From positions 57,742,768 through 57,806,767 of the forward strand of contig NC_059081.1 of NCBI RefSeq assembly GCF_020497125.1: DNA of 64,000 bases, in the 5' to 3' direction. The notes under the pieces were generated by a model, which was given only the letters and a program-made list of their open reading frames with translations, had not been told where the DNA came from and searched no databases. The position numbers were made by a program, and so were the translations under genes. Source of the DNA: Mauremys mutica (taxonomy: Eukaryota > Chordata > Testudines > Geoemydidae). This document shows positions 1-12,404 of this stretch, piece after piece (position 1 is the stretch's first letter; each line of letters begins with the position of its first letter).

Positions 1-2259
1 TAGAAACCCCATAGCTGAACAGAGCCCACAACAAATATAAATCAATTAGATCTCTTGGGTCCACAGTTCCAGCTGAAGCCAATGGGAGCTTCGGGTACTG
101 GCACCTCTACAAATCAGGCCCGCTCTACTTGTAAAAAAGAAAGACAAGTTGAAATCTATTTGGGGCCTCCAGGGGGCCCAGCCCTCAAGAAGTTTGTCTG
201 AATGCTCTGTTGGATTTAACAGCTTTTTAAAAACATTTCTGGGTCTTAACAGCAGTTTCAAGTTCTTTAGTTTCTAAAACACAAAACCCAAGAGCTCTGG
301 ACTGTGTCCCCTTTGCAGTTCTGAATCGCAAACAAAACAAGGGGGGGGAAAACAACCCTTACATTTTGTGTTACTCTCATACAGCAGCTGGCTTTATCCT
401 TTGGGTCCAGACGTTTCCAGAGACTGGAACCCCTGGAAGTTTATCAAACAAAGCAGCCCTGGTAGGTTCTGTTTCTTATCAAGATCTTTGCTTCTCCCTA
501 GACAAGGTTAGTTTCCCTTGTCACCATGGAAACAGGAGAGTGCCACTTCATTGGCTACTAATATTCATTCCATCTTAAAGAGAAAGTGCACAAAACTCGT
601 TTGCCCAGAGAGTTTGTCTGAAATGATTTAAGGGTGTACAAGAAACTTGTGTGAGAGAAATAGGTGTACAGAGTGTAAGAAGCCCATTATTCCCAAGGAG
701 GAAATAATGTTTTAAGGTAAATGTAATTTACATGAGAAGTTCTGGATTGACAACCCAGAGACTCTCATCCTCTGTTTAGCAAATGAACCAGCAAAGAGCA
801 GGCATCAGCTGTGCAAGCCTCCCCTGGTTGGCATCCCAACACTTCCTTACCCTGAGCAGACAGGAACACCACAATAGAGGAGGTTACTCACCTTGTTAAA
901 AGTTTCAGTCCTTGGCCTCTTTGTGAGGCTGGCAAAAGGGTGAAAAAATTGTTTGTGGTAGTGTATCTTTGTAATGTGACCTCATCTCCTCTAGGGACCA
1001 GACAGTAACCACCAACTCATTTTTATTGATCAGTAAACAGCCTTCGGATGTAATGTTTTACATATATGGACAGCAATCCCAGATTTCTCCCTCCCCATAT
1101 CTGTGATATATTTGCAATGTTTAGACATATAGGGTTACATTGCTTCAGTATCTTGGGACTGACACTACTGTGGTCCTGATCTTGAAAACAGGCAAAGTAA
1201 CTTTTCACCAGTGAGTAAACACCTGGAACATCCCAGGAACACTCCTGTCAGTATAACTTCCGTGCATGCTGTATTTGCAGGACTGGAGGCTCAGCAAGGA
1301 AATCACAGCATGTCAGGTGGAATGCTGACTAGGTACACAAGTAGTTTGCTTTCATCTGACAATGCGCATGTTCTGATGATTGGCTGGTGGATTAATTAGG
1401 AAGACAGGTACTCAACTGAAGGACAAAGAGGGCCCAACTCAGGAAGCTTTAGAGGGACAGGTGTGCAGAGATGGCTTTAGGCTGACAAAGAAATGGGTTT
1501 CTTTTCCCAAGGGTGAAAGGGTAAGATTTAAGGAAGGGAGAATTATTCATCATTAATTCAATTTGTTTCAGTTTCTCCTCCCATCCTATGACAGGTGTTC
1601 GGGACACTTAGCATTATGATGGCAATGACCAGAAAGGAGGTAAAAGAACTGCATGATCATTCCCCTAATTATAAAAGGCTCATTCAGTCCTCCCTTCCTT
1701 CCCTACAAGCATGAGAGTAACAAGAAGATAGGTCAGTGGTAGTAACATGGGGGAAGGATTCTTGTTTCCAAACAGGAGACAATAAAAAACTGGAGGCAAG
1801 GACTGAAGGATGCTGGTTGATTTTCCATAAATATATGGGAGGTAGTGCCATTCTCTCTCTCTTGGCTTCCTGCTAGAAGTCATCCTAATGCTAAGAGTCC
1901 TTAATAGCCATTGTGGGATGAAAGAAAAAGTATGCACAAGCATTAATTATTGCATGCAATCTGACAAGGAGACATTCACATCTGGATATTCTTTTTTTAA
2001 GGAAGATTTGAAATTCTTCATTCTCAATAAAAAGGTTTTTCAAACAGCAAAGAAGATATACAATAAACATTGTTATCTAGATTTAACCACCACTAAATAT
2101 AGATCTACTGTATTTTAGCAACATTTCATTTTTTTAAATGCCAAATCTCCTTTTATAAGAGTACCCACCACCACATTACTCATGTTTTTATATCTATCTA
2201 AAAATAAAAATAAATACATGCATGGAACAAACCACAGTGCAACCAGTGTAATGTAAAAG
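1..2259. other. Sequence downstream of TRAK2, no certain gene
   Basis: AT-rich, mostly unique-looking sequence beyond the predicted TRAK2 poly(A) site. Short open frames on both strands show no recognisable domain. The only gene-like signal is a possible 37-nt exon at 892-928 (separate entry). No promoter, RNA gene or clear repeat was recognised. Confidence 0.5.
892..928 (-). other. Possible mini-exon with strong splice sites
   Basis: On the minus strand a long pyrimidine tract ending TTTTGCCAG is followed by 37 nt and then AACAAG|GTGAGTAA, a near-ideal donor. Two of the three frames are open. It could belong to a gene lying below position 1, or to a long alternative TRAK2 transcript, or be chance. 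No protein family can be assigned from 12 codons. Confidence 0.25.
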
Positions 2260-5200
2260 GCATGTTTGTACATGTTTATTATCAAATTTACATTCTGCTA
2301 TGAAAAATTAAGTGCCAAAAGCAGATGAACAAAAAAGGTTCCCAGTTTCTCAAAAAATGTTGTGCAACTATCCTATGCAGTGGCTAAATGGGTCTCAAAC
2401 CCAAATCTTTGCTCTTTTCTATGCTGTTTGCTCTGATTAAGTAGATTTTCTTCTGCGTAAGTTAAAATATATTCCATCTCACTGCCCATGTATGCTTTAG
2501 TGCACAGGTTTGTATACGTTTCACATCAAAGAAGTTCAGATAGTGAAACTACAGCCCTGTGGTTCTAATGGCAGAAAATGAAATGTGTACTTTGCTTACT
2601 TGCCAAAAATATGCTCAAAACCTGAATAAGACAGACACTGAGGTTGGCAGACTGACATCGCAGGAAGCTCTCTCTGTTTCTGGGTCTTTCCTAAAAGGGA
2701 CGGCTAAATTCCTTTCTGTCTTCTCTGGTGTTTGTTCCATGCTGCAGGTCTGTGGACACAGGACCTGTTTCAACTGCAGTTATTTGTTACTGTTGCCACT
2801 AGCTCCACCTAGCTGTCTAAGCAACCTTGAATTATATCAAGATATCCTTTGTAGAATCTTAAATAGATCATTCATGTAAATGCTTATCTCTACTGGGAGG
2901 CAGAAAATGCTAATCAATTCTTCCAACTCCACAGGAACTAAATATGCTACCAACATCATCATAAAGGCCTATGACAAAACGTTGTCTTCTAGGTTTGGCA
3001 CAAACCACTGCTACATCCTTCAGGTCTAATTTTCCTTGACCGTGGAATTTAGGCACAAGTATACAAAATACACCTGGTGTATCCAGCGATATAAATGCAA
3101 GATAAAAAAAATCTTCAGCTTCAACTGAATGGATAAATATACAGCCACAATAGTGCACAAGTTCTGCTTTTATCACCTTTCTGCTTTGGACAGGTAGTTG
3201 GTGAGACACTGCTCTACGGAAACTTTATTACACATTAGGCTGGGACAACTTGGTATCATTCAAATCAAAACACGTTTTAAAAAGGCTTCATTCCATATTT
3301 ACATGCATTTAATTATTGTGCTTTTAAATGAACTTAAACAGCAATCTGGTCTGAAAAGAAGTCTGACTCAGTTGTTTTGATTCTTCTGCTGTTAATACAC
3401 AGCTATAGCAATCATAACAAAGCTAGTTAATATACATGTACATATATATAAATTCTAAATTATTTAATACATGTAAAAGTCTAGCTGTAGTTTACAAGTA
3501 TTTCTATAATAAATGTACCTAAATTGAACATTAATTTGACACAAATGCTGTTCTCTGTATACACCAGACTGTCTAATTTTCTATTGCTTTGTCACCTGAT
3601 ATTTCCCTGGGAACTGCAAAATACGCAGATGATATACCAAATGCTCACTTCACTGGAGAACAAATACTCACTTTGTCAATTGAGGTAAGACCCTGTGCAT
3701 GGTTAGGAAAGTACAACCCAAATGCTTTAAAATAAAAATTAGGAACATTTTTTGTTGTTAAAACAGAATTAACCCATATGCATTATTTTAAATTAACAGA
3801 TTAATCTTTTACAACTATGTGAGCTATCTAAGCAAACTCCCAAAGGCCAACCAATGGAGCTTTGTGAAACCCTGTGAAGCAGTTAGCACTTGGAGTGGTT
3901 ACTACTTTTCTTTTTTAGAAACAAGCTTTACTATCAAAAAGCATCATTAAGACACCTAAAGGAGTGTAATAGTAGAAAGTGTCATGTTATAAATGACAGA
4001 GAAAATATGATCGCTTTATAAATGGATTTTGAATCTGTTCCATTTAAAGTTTTTACAATGCCTGCAGTGCTGCAGCGTCTAGAACCCAAACGAGACTGGT
4101 TGTAACTCTTGCCAGTTATAACCAGTCATATGACTGCTTCACTCCAGGGGACCCGACGAGGATGTCACCTAGAGCCCCAACTACACAGGTCTTACAACCG
4201 AGTTTGGACATCCTAGTTAAGGGTGGCTGTTAAAACATGGTTGTGGCCAAATCTGACCCTATCACTGTGTGACTGGTCAGAATGAATGGGCCCACAGAGT
4301 ATTAAAATGTCTATAGAAATTGTTCCAGCGCAGGTAAAGACCATTCAGCTAAAACATATATCGTTTTGAACTCTGGGTTGATTTTCCATCATGATTTGAT
4401 CCCTTACACTACTCATGCTGGCCTGGTCTCAGTAGGTCTACCACAACTATATTTAACAGCTAGGGTAAAGTATAATTGTTAATTCACTTGTAAAGAAATG
4501 GAGACTTAAAATCATAATAATGAAAGTTCCTTGTAACTAAAATTAGGTTACAAATAAACTATTCTATTTCACAGAGATTAAGGACTTGTTCGCAATAGAA
4601 TCACCTGCAGAGATCTAGCACTGATCAGTTTGGACAGATTTTTTTTCCTTGTAGCTACTTTATAAACCATGATATAGATTATTCAAAGGAACAACTTTTT
4701 ATGCTTATAGCTAAAATGCTTCTGAATCCACTGGTGATAGGCTCAAAGCATCCTGCTATTTAGCACCCAAAGACACCAATATTTTTTTTTCAAGTGACTT
4801 GACTTCGGTCCATTGAGTTTTCCAATGCAGTGACTCTGCCTCTTAAGATCTTTATTACTTTCACTCAGAACAGTAAGGCTTTGACCTGCTCTCCTTCAAC
4901 AAAGGAGAGGCAGATTATCTTCTGACAATGACAAAACTCATTTCTATTTGATACAGTGGCCACAAAAAACACTCACTGCTGTCTTAATTGTGCTTCAGTG
5001 CCAGAGTCTTGAATGTTAGGTTATGTACTGACCACAGTTCCAGGACAACTTTCAAGGACTGTTTCCTCAGTGAAATCTGTGTAACAGAATCCTGCCTAGA
5101 ATCAGAAAGTATCTTAAATACCAAAGCCATTACTTTTATATTCTGTTAAAAAGCTCCCTCAAATGTAGAGACTATCTAGCAGCCAAGAGCAGAGTCAGTC

Positions 5201-6182
5201 ACAAAACTTCTAACATTCTGTTGTCTTCTGTTAAGAATATGCTCCCCGTTTAGATCAAATAAAAACAAACCTAGAATCAAGCATTTATGTTTTACTCCCT
5301 TTTATAACATTAAAATGTGCCTGAGATTTTGTGCGTGTGCAAGCAAACCTCCTTTTATTAAAAATAGATGCATAGCATGCTTTGGAAAGGTTTCTTAGCT
5401 CAAAATAAACAATTTTTCCTAGAATATAAAATAATCTTCTGCTTAACTCCTACTGATTGCACTTTCCTCAGTGTGCTTTCAACAGCCTTCAGAAAGTTCA
5501 GAGAGAAATGTCATTCTGTTAATACTCCACTAGCACCATTGCACTCATCCAAAATAAAAATCCTCCCCCAACTCCTATTTGTACATGCAATGAGAAGTAT
5601 AAAACTTAACATACAAAATATTTTGTAAAAGAAGAGGTTCAGTTTAATTTCTAAATTGGAAATGCAAAAAAAAAAAAGGAATCCAAGTTTTCCTGTGCTT
5701 GTTCTTCACTACAGAGATGGATTTGGACCGATTATTCGGGTGCAGTAAAGAACAGATTCCTTGTTCCTTTTACTAGTACCTTCAGTTGTACAATGTGACC
5801 GCTAACATTTGGCAAAATAATATGATCATGGTGGAAATGGGGAGACAGACCGTTCTACAAGACATTTATTGTCCTAGACACATACATTTGAAAGCAGAAG
5901 ATAACTGATAAGCATTTGTTATGGTCTTTTATTCAAGCCAGGAAGTCAGATGTCTAAAGGGTCTCAAGATTTAGCTTTGGTTTCTTCTTTCCTGTGATCT
6001 CTTCCCAACTCCTCCTTCTTCCTTCCTCAACTCCCTGCAAACTCTTTCTCTCACCCCATCTCCCTTTCTTTTTCCACTTTAACATGCACATTCCTTCTGC
6101 AACTCTCCATTCCACACCTGTATCAGATGTTCAGCCGTAATGTATTATTTGTTCTGCTAGAAGTCTGTTACTTGGAAACCAC
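2260..6182 (-). other. TRAK2: TRAK2 3' UTR (predicted extent)
   Basis: AT-rich sequence directly after the stop codon, without splice-like structure or recognisable repeats. The end is inferred from an AATAAA on the minus strand at 2280-2275, followed by T/G-rich sequence. A UTR of about 3.9 kb would be similar to the long TRAK2 3' UTR of mammals. A single Pumilio-type TGTAAATA lies at 3303-3296 (minus strand). A 99-codon open frame at 2910-3209 inside the UTR shows no domain I recognise. Confidence 0.6.
2275..2280 (-). terminator. Candidate TRAK2 poly(A) signal AATAAA
   Basis: A canonical hexamer on the minus strand with GT/T-rich sequence 20-50 nt downstream. It is chosen among several AATAAA hexamers because it fits the expected 3' UTR length. 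Earlier sites, for example near 5874 and 4850, could give shorter transcripts. Confidence 0.4.
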
Positions 6183-6861
6183 TTAGTCTTCCTTTAAGAT
6201 ACCCATTTTTGATGAGGATGTACAAAATGGAGCTCCAAGTGCCCCAATCATGCCTGGAAGACTCTGATTTCTTCTCAGTCCACCCATCAGGTTTCTACCT
6301 GCACTTAAAAACACAGCTGAATCCTGCCGCTGCAGGCCAATTTCTGGCCCTTGATTTTTTCCATGGTCCCCTGTCTCAGGGGGTTTGACTGCTCTGGCAA
6401 TACCTAACCTCTTCAGCCTGTCCACCAGGTTCATCTTCAATTGGTCTAGGCTAGGAGGGTTATGGGATGGTTTCAGGCCACACCTCTCCTGCAAGAATGT
6501 TTCAGCTGGTCGTGATGCCAGAAAGTTTTCAGAGAGATGCGCTCGAGTCTCAAAAGGTGGAGGGGAAGAACAAGGTGAGTGTGAGGGAGAATTTGGGGGA
6601 GTGGAGGGAATGGGAAGGGTTCGTAGGGTCTGTAGTACAGGCAGCTTTTCTGGCATGGGGCTATCACAAACTTTGGCAGAGATGCCTTGTTCATGCAAGA
6701 GTTTAGCCAGACTGGTGGTGGTGCTCAAGGTAGTGGAAGAGTCTCTTCTGTCGGTGAGGAATTCTCCAATACTAAACCTACAGGACATGGCTGGAGAGCT
6801 CACCGTTGTATTGCCAGTACTGTTGCCACTACTTCCAAATGATAATGGAGTATACATGGAG
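6183..6861 (-). CDS. TRAK2: TRAK2 coding exon 15 (C-terminus and stop)
   Basis: 679 nt ending in TAA at 6185-6183, residues 673-898. The acceptor TTTTTTTCAG precedes 6861. It holds a Ser/Thr/Pro-rich, probably disordered stretch (IPSTPPNSPSHSP), then conserved blocks LSENFLASRPAETFLQ, KMNLVDRLKRLGIARAV and GLRRNQSLPG, ending KMGILKED. The longer open frame continuing upstream to 6962 is intron read-through. The plus-strand open frames over this exon are shadows. Confidence 0.97.
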
Positions 6862-7289
6862 CTGAAAAAAATAAACACACACACACAGAGGATATCATTA
6901 TTACTGCACCTTGCTCTCTCTCTCTGGAAACTTTCATATAACACAGGGCAAGATAATAACAATCATTTTTAAAATAAGGCTTGTGCTCAAATTAAAAAAA
7001 GGAGATTAACAATTCCGTATCTGCATATAACAAGATTCATTGCAACTTTCACAACCTCAACCTTTATAATATTCAGAAATACAAAACATTGCTTTGCAAA
7101 TCCCACACTGCAGGACAAAAAACCATTAGAAAAAAGTGAGAAGGGGCCATATTGACAAATGTTTATAGGAAATGTTTTTATAGAAAACGCAGCAAATTTT
7201 ACAGGATCCTACACAACCAAATTACAGGAATAATTACAGTCCAGTACTTTTAGGTGCATTCAAATCATCACGGAAGAAGAACCCTACTA

Positions 7290-7475
7290 CACCTCTACCC
7301 CGATATAATGCTGTCCTCGGGAGCCAAAAAAATCTTACCGCGTTATAGGTGAAACCATGTTATATTGAACTTGCTTTCATCCGCTGGAGTATGCAGCCCC
7401 CCCCCCCAGTGCTGTTTTACCGCGTTATATCTGAATTTGTGTTATATTGGGTCGCGTTATATCGGGGTAAAGGTG
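7290..7475. mobile_element. Mariner-like MITE, copy 1
   Basis: 186 bp with terminal inverted repeats beginning CACCTCTACCCCGATATAA and ending with the complement (TTATATCGGGG.AAAGGTG). It is flanked by TA on both sides (7288-7289 and 7476-7477), as expected for Tc1/mariner-type insertion. The interior has repeated GTTATAT words and a poly-C run, and there is no coding capacity. A second copy of nearly the same length sits at 43013-43199, where the empty site can be read. Confidence 0.8.
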
Positions 7476-7663
7476 TACTTTAAAATTTTAATGAGAGTAT
7501 ATTTCAGGATGGGGATGATTGCAAAGGTCATGGTATATGTTAAACTCATTTCTTTGTCAAGCCTTAATTTGGAAGAGTTTACCTTTTAAATGCCCTTGGC
7601 GCTGAAGCTAGAGATTAACACCATAAGACAGAACTTTCCAAAGCCAATTACTATTTAGGAGTA

Positions 7664-7867
7664 CAGATGCTCCCCGGGTTACTCAAGACCCGACTTACGC
7701 AAATCTGCACTTACGGAAAAAGTTCCATAAGCTAGAAATAGGAGTGTGTTTTATTTTATTTTTTGTTTTTTTGCATAATGGTCGGAGATATGTTTCCCAC
7801 TTACGCAAAATTCGAGTTACGCAAGGCGTTCCATAATGGAACGCTTGCATAAGTCAGGGAGTGTCTG
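7664..7867. mobile_element. TA-flanked MITE of a second family
   Basis: 204 bp between TA dinucleotides (7662-7663 and 7868-7869). The inverted ends are CAGATGCTCCCCGGGTTAC and, in complement, CAGACACTCCCTGACTTA. The interior repeats the CTTACGCAAA motif. It is non-coding, probably a Tc1/mariner-class deletion derivative. Confidence 0.7.
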
Positions 7868-8968
7868 TATATGGTTACATTTGATAGAAATGTTATTAAA
7901 AAAGCATACAAAACGTTTGCTCAGATGCAAAACAAACACATTGGTGGAATGAGGCTAAAGGTCTACGCACTTGCAAACCTGATTCTCCACAGCTGCAAAC
8001 TGGAGGATCTTGTAGAGCTGTCACTTCAACAGAGATGATTCATTTCACGAAGCCAACGATTAACACTGTGTAGTACAAGTTTTTTTCTCTCTCCCATGTA
8101 TCCCCTGTTTTTAATCCTTATCTTCCATCCCCAATACACAAACATTGTCATTATCACCTCCCATCTGTCTCTGTAACTATAATAACTCGGTGCTTCAGGA
8201 AGCAACATCTAGTTTTAATTGGGAAGGTGGGTGCTGGTTTCTGGTGCACCTGTTTATTGGAGGGAATAGGGAGAAAGCTCCGACCAGACTTGGAGTGCCT
8301 TCTGGGTAAGAGGTCAATCTCAGAACACCGAGATCCCATAGGATTTTAACCAGATCAGACCACTGATCCATCTAAACTCCTACCCTGCGCCTCAGGAGAA
8401 AACCACCAACACACACAAGATCCAACACAAAACCAACTAATAATGCTCCTGGCAAATTATGTAAGGTCACACATGATCCCAAATGCCACAGACGGTCATC
8501 TTACATCATCTATCCTGAAGTATAAAATGTGATCACCTTCACTGTATTAATTTGGATAACTACACAGGTGGCATGCAGCTGTACAAGTACATGAAATGAG
8601 TTAGTTCTTTTTAAAAACCCAGTCACAGTATAGATCTCAAATATCTCCTGCAAGAATGAATCCCATCAGTAGACTATATGCTGCATAAAGTTATATTTCC
8701 ATTTACTCGTCTAAATTTACTTCCATAATAGGAACCAATGTGTGGTGAAATTAAAGGGGTCAGGGGTATATGTATTCAAGTGAGTGAGAGAGAGAGAGAG
8801 AAATCCATTTTCGCAATGCCTTTCATAATTAAAACCACTAGTAAGAACATCAGTCCTGAGTGCTCCTCTCTGGCCAGATACATCTATCATTCTTTTCTAG
8901 ATCTGGTCCATACCTCAGGAGCAACTGATTCCATGCAATAACTCTCTGAATGTTAACAACCATCTTAC

Positions 8969-9068
8969 CTGGGGGTAACCTGAGTGACATCAGAGGGGTG
9001 AAGGATCCTACAGGTAGTGAAGGTGAATGTGGAGTTTGTGGAGGAGAGACACTTTCCTGGATTTGAGG
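8969..9068 (-). CDS. TRAK2: TRAK2 coding exon 14
   Basis: 100 nt, residues 640-673: SNPGKCLSSTNSTFTFTTCR then ILHPSDVTQVTP. The acceptor is CATTGCAG and the donor GTAAGA. The block is nearly invariant with mammalian TRAK2. The codon for the last Ser is split with exon 15. Confidence 0.97.
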
Positions 9069-10482
9069 CTGCAATGCAGACAGAACACAGCCAATGAGGA
9101 CAGAAAGTGAGAGAAAAGGACTCATTAAGGTAAGGTACCATTATTCCAGGATTTTTTGGGGGGTTTAAATAAAGACAAAAGAAGGGGAATTCCCCAAATA
9201 TGTTCAATTGAAAAAGATAGTTCTATTTTAAGAGACTTTCCATTCCTCACTTTAATTTTTTTCAGTGTAAGATGAAGTGAAATTGAGACAGCTCAATATT
9301 AGAGTTTCTGCTTCTTTAGAGATTGTGTATCTTGGACACTAGCAAGGAGTGTTATATCTAGTGTTTTCAGTGCAGGACTGATCCTGGAATTCATTCCACA
9401 CACTGATGCAGACTCCTCCCATGACATATCAAGTCTCTCTGTGTCTTGGTTTTCCCATGAGTAAAATAGGGGAGAGAAATACTTCTATGCCTCACAGGTG
9501 TGGCGAGGACTAGTTGCTGTGTCTAGTTTAGTGATGTGTCTAGTTGTCAAGTGCTCAGAAGATAGAGAGCACAATAAGTGATTATCTGATTTTGACTGAA
9601 GTGTGCTTCAGTTAACATTGTACGACTACTGTCTTCTGGTACTTGGATGAAAAGACTCCCAGCAGGTTACCTCCCCAAACAAGTATAAAATGGAGCTCTG
9701 CAAAGAAGTTTGCCTTTAAATTTCCCAGAGACAAATCCAGACTTCTTAATTCAGGAATCTCATATTTCTCAGTCTACCAGCAGGCTATTGTATAGAAATC
9801 ACTGACCAAGACACCCCTACTGCAGGCAAGTGTATCTCCTCATACCAACATTGAGGGAGAAATCACAGAGTGCTGAAATCAGCAATTTTATTCCCTTACC
9901 ACAACCTTATTTCTCAATGAATCATTTTTTGAAACTTTACTAAATTCAGTGTTCAAAATACAGTACTTTCCCCAACAGATTAAATTTCTTCCTGTCTGAA
10001 ATTCTCTTTCATACCTTCTAGCAGGAAAATGTGAGTTGCCATGGTATAAAAAGTTTTAAATTTTTTATCAATATTTTTGTTATTTTAAATAAGAAAATGT
10101 CAATTGTTTTTGATACAGTATTTGTTAAGAACATAGGCGTTTTCTTTTGACAAATGTACTTGGTTAAGAATTCAGTTTTTGGTCACATCCAAAATCAGCT
10201 TTTCCAGAAGCCGTATGCTCCATTAACAGCACAGGCTTAGAGGGAGAATGCCACCTTCTGAATTGACAGTCTTATATCCTGCAAAACCTTGATGTTCCTG
10301 GAGATCCCCCATCCAAGAACTGACATGATCTACCTCTACTTAGCTTTAAAATCTGACTGGGGTAATGCACAACCTTATACAGCAATGAAAAAATAAGCAT
10401 AATACGGAAGCATCAAGAGTGGAGTATAAACCACAGTAAGAGATGTATGCAAAGTGAAACCATAAACATCCAGGATTCTTAC
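9069..10482 (-). other. TRAK2 intron 13
   Basis: Intron with one MIR-like SINE remnant (9415-9585). The rest is AT-rich unique-looking sequence without gene signals. Confidence 0.6.
9415..9585 (+). mobile_element. MIR-like (CORE-SINE) remnant
   Basis: Contains the recognisable MIR core and tail wording: CTCTGTGTCTTGGTTTTCCC, then a GTAAAATAGGG motif, then CCTCACAGGTGTGGCGAGGA. It is diverged and lacks the tRNA head. Recognition is from memory of the amniote-wide family. Confidence 0.45.
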
Positions 10483-10758
10483 CAGCGAGTGGCACTGTTG
10501 CTGAAGTAACAGGTGGCAGGAAGATCCCTGCCTCTGGCTTTGGCACTGCATGTTTCCCTTCCTCCAGAAAGGATTGTTGCACTTGAAATGTTATACCTCC
10601 TTCCCCTTCTTCCTCATCTTCCTCCAAGTCAGAGATGTGATAGACGGCATCCTGAGGTAACGGTGTAAAGCCTTTTGTGACAACACCTGGCCGTGGGTCG
10701 AGGATGGTACCTAGGTTGGGCTGAGCAAGCTGCTGCCAGTGGAACAGAGTCTGAGATC
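10483..10758 (-). CDS. TRAK2: TRAK2 coding exon 13
   Basis: 276 nt, residues 548-640. It has SQTLFHWQQLAQPNLGTILD and PRPGVVTKGFTPLPQDAVYH, then an acidic run (ISDLEEDEEEGEGG) and ITFQVQQSF. The tail FLPPVTSATVPLA is less conserved. The acceptor is TTCATCAG and the donor GTAAGA. This is the conserved TRAK central block. Confidence 0.97.
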
Positions 10759-11151
10759 CTGATGAAGCAAAAAAAGATGCAAGGGGGTGTTTCTGTTCCA
10801 TCCTACTGAATCATAAAGAGTGGCCAGAACAAAATACCAAAACAACCTGACCAATTGGGGCTGTCATCATGATACGTGAGAAGAATTTAGACCAAGAGAT
10901 TCAGAGAATTAAACAGGAATGCCTAGTACTGAAACAAGTTTGCTCCTACATTTGGGTCTCTTACCCTGAAGTACCAAGCTAGCAGATAATTGGCTTTAAA
11001 AAAACCCTCTCTTTCTCCAAGGGCTTCTGATTCTTGAGTACCAACCCATTCCCAGAGCAACACTGATTTAATTACCAAATACACTGATTCCTCCATAAGC
11101 AAAGCACAACATTTCCCTCTGCTAGAGAGAGAAGGCAGATTATTCTCTTAC
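10759..11151 (-). other. TRAK2 intron 12
   Basis: 393-bp intron; no repeat or regulatory element recognised. Confidence 0.8.
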
Positions 11152-11450
11152 CTTCGAGAGGTTTAACAATTTGTAATTTCTCTGGCAGGAGCGCACGGAG
11201 GCAGGGACAGCCCGCAGAGAAGTCAGCGAATTCTGACTTTGTACCCACAGACAGACAACTCTTTGTTGGTGTGCAACAGCCACCAGCCACTTCTTTCTGG
11301 TCAGCCAGCAAATGCATTTTACGCTCCCATTCCTCCTCAAAGAACTGTTTTTCACTCAGGTAGTTCTGCTGACGGAGGCAAAGTGTGTGCAGAGCTGTAG
11401 CTAAATCATTGTCTCCAGGGGTTCCAGGCTGGCCCAGCTTTTGGTTGTCC
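11152..11450 (-). CDS. TRAK2: TRAK2 coding exon 12
   Basis: 299 nt, residues 448-548. It encodes KLGQPGTPGDNDLATALH, then the helical NYLSEKQFFEEEWERKMHLL, a divergent Cys/Ser-rich linker, and ends LPEKLQIVKPLE. The acceptor is CCCCAAG and the donor GTAAGA. It belongs to the Milton/TRAK central region; the Miro-binding part of the family maps to this half of the protein (established for TRAKs). Confidence 0.96.
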
Positions 11451-12200
11451 CTTGGGGAAACATGAAATCAAAATAGGGAATTAAGACTAAATGTTTAAAG
11501 ACTACACATCACTAAAGTAAACAGGAGCCCAGGTTGGATTTAGTTTTGGGATGAGGAAAAAAGATGAAGTTGTTTTAAAAACTTCTATTTAATTGGTGTA
11601 GTCGGTATCACAATATCTTGCAAAGTCTCAGACTAAAAATCTGCAGACAAATTTGGGAGGAGGCAGCATCTCACAGCTTCACTATTTAGAAACAAAGACA
11701 AACAGTGCATAAGATAACCTGTTTGCTTGCTTTTTCTCTGCAGTCACTGAATTTACTACATAAGGATGCTTATAATTTGTTGTATTGTTTGCTTGCTAAC
11801 ATTATCCTCTTCTGCCTTATATGCGCCATTTAATCTCTCCCCCTTCAACCCTGATGCACAAAGCCACAGACATATATGACTTGCTAGCACAATAGGTGCG
11901 GACAGCACTAGCAGGTTTAGTATTAAATCAGGTCATCAGTGGAGGAAGCCTCTGGTTCACAATATCCCATGGGGTGATATTGGGAAATTGGAACATTTAG
12001 CAGTTAAGAGAATAAGGGAAATAGTCTCAATCACACTGCAAAGTGAAAAAGCTGGTGAGAGAGAGCTATCTCCTCGAGTTTTGATGAGAGCAACATGATT
12101 ATAGTTTGGCACCGAGAATGACAATTCCTATGCATGCATACAGACTGCCTACCATCAATACAAGTAACCCCAAACCACACTAATATGCTGAGTCTCCTAC
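11451..12200 (-). other. TRAK2 intron 11
   Basis: 750-bp intron; no repeat or gene recognised. Confidence 0.8.
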
Positions 12201-12404
12201 TTTGAGATTTCCTTGGAGCTGCTCCTCTGGTTCAGATGTGCCTTGCTCTCCATCTGTGGTAGGCCAGACTGAAAGGGCTTTGCGGTCATGATAACACTTG
12301 AACGATTAGATCCAGGGATTGGTAGCAGGGCAGGAAATGAAGAAGAGCGACCACGTGTAACGTTAGCAACCTTGACAGTATCAAACACCCGTTTCTGCTG
12401 AACC
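12201..12404 (-). CDS. TRAK2: TRAK2 coding exon 11
   Basis: 204 nt, residues 380-448. It encodes VQQKRVFDTVKVANVTRG, the well-conserved Ser-rich SFPALLPIPGSNRSSVIMTA, and a divergent tail LNQRSSSKEIS. The acceptor is TTTCTCAG and the donor GTAGGA. The segment is rich in Ser/Thr and is likely disordered. Confidence 0.96.

Larger units (their letters stand above)
6862..8968 (-). other. TRAK2 intron 14
   Basis: Intron with two TA-flanked mini-elements (7290-7475 and 7664-7867). A stretch at about 8336-8400 resembles the 3' part of amniote CR1 repeats (ACCAGATCAGACCACTGATC). A (GA)n tract lies at about 8785-8802. No further gene signal was seen. Confidence 0.6.

Noticed and set aside
2910..3209. 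99-codon minus-strand open frame within the TRAK2 3' UTR
   Set aside because: It lies inside the UTR of the same strand and shows no domain I recognise. It could be chance; a conservation test would be needed to revive it.
6385..6972. 195-codon plus-strand open frame
   Set aside because: Antisense shadow of TRAK2 coding exon 15.
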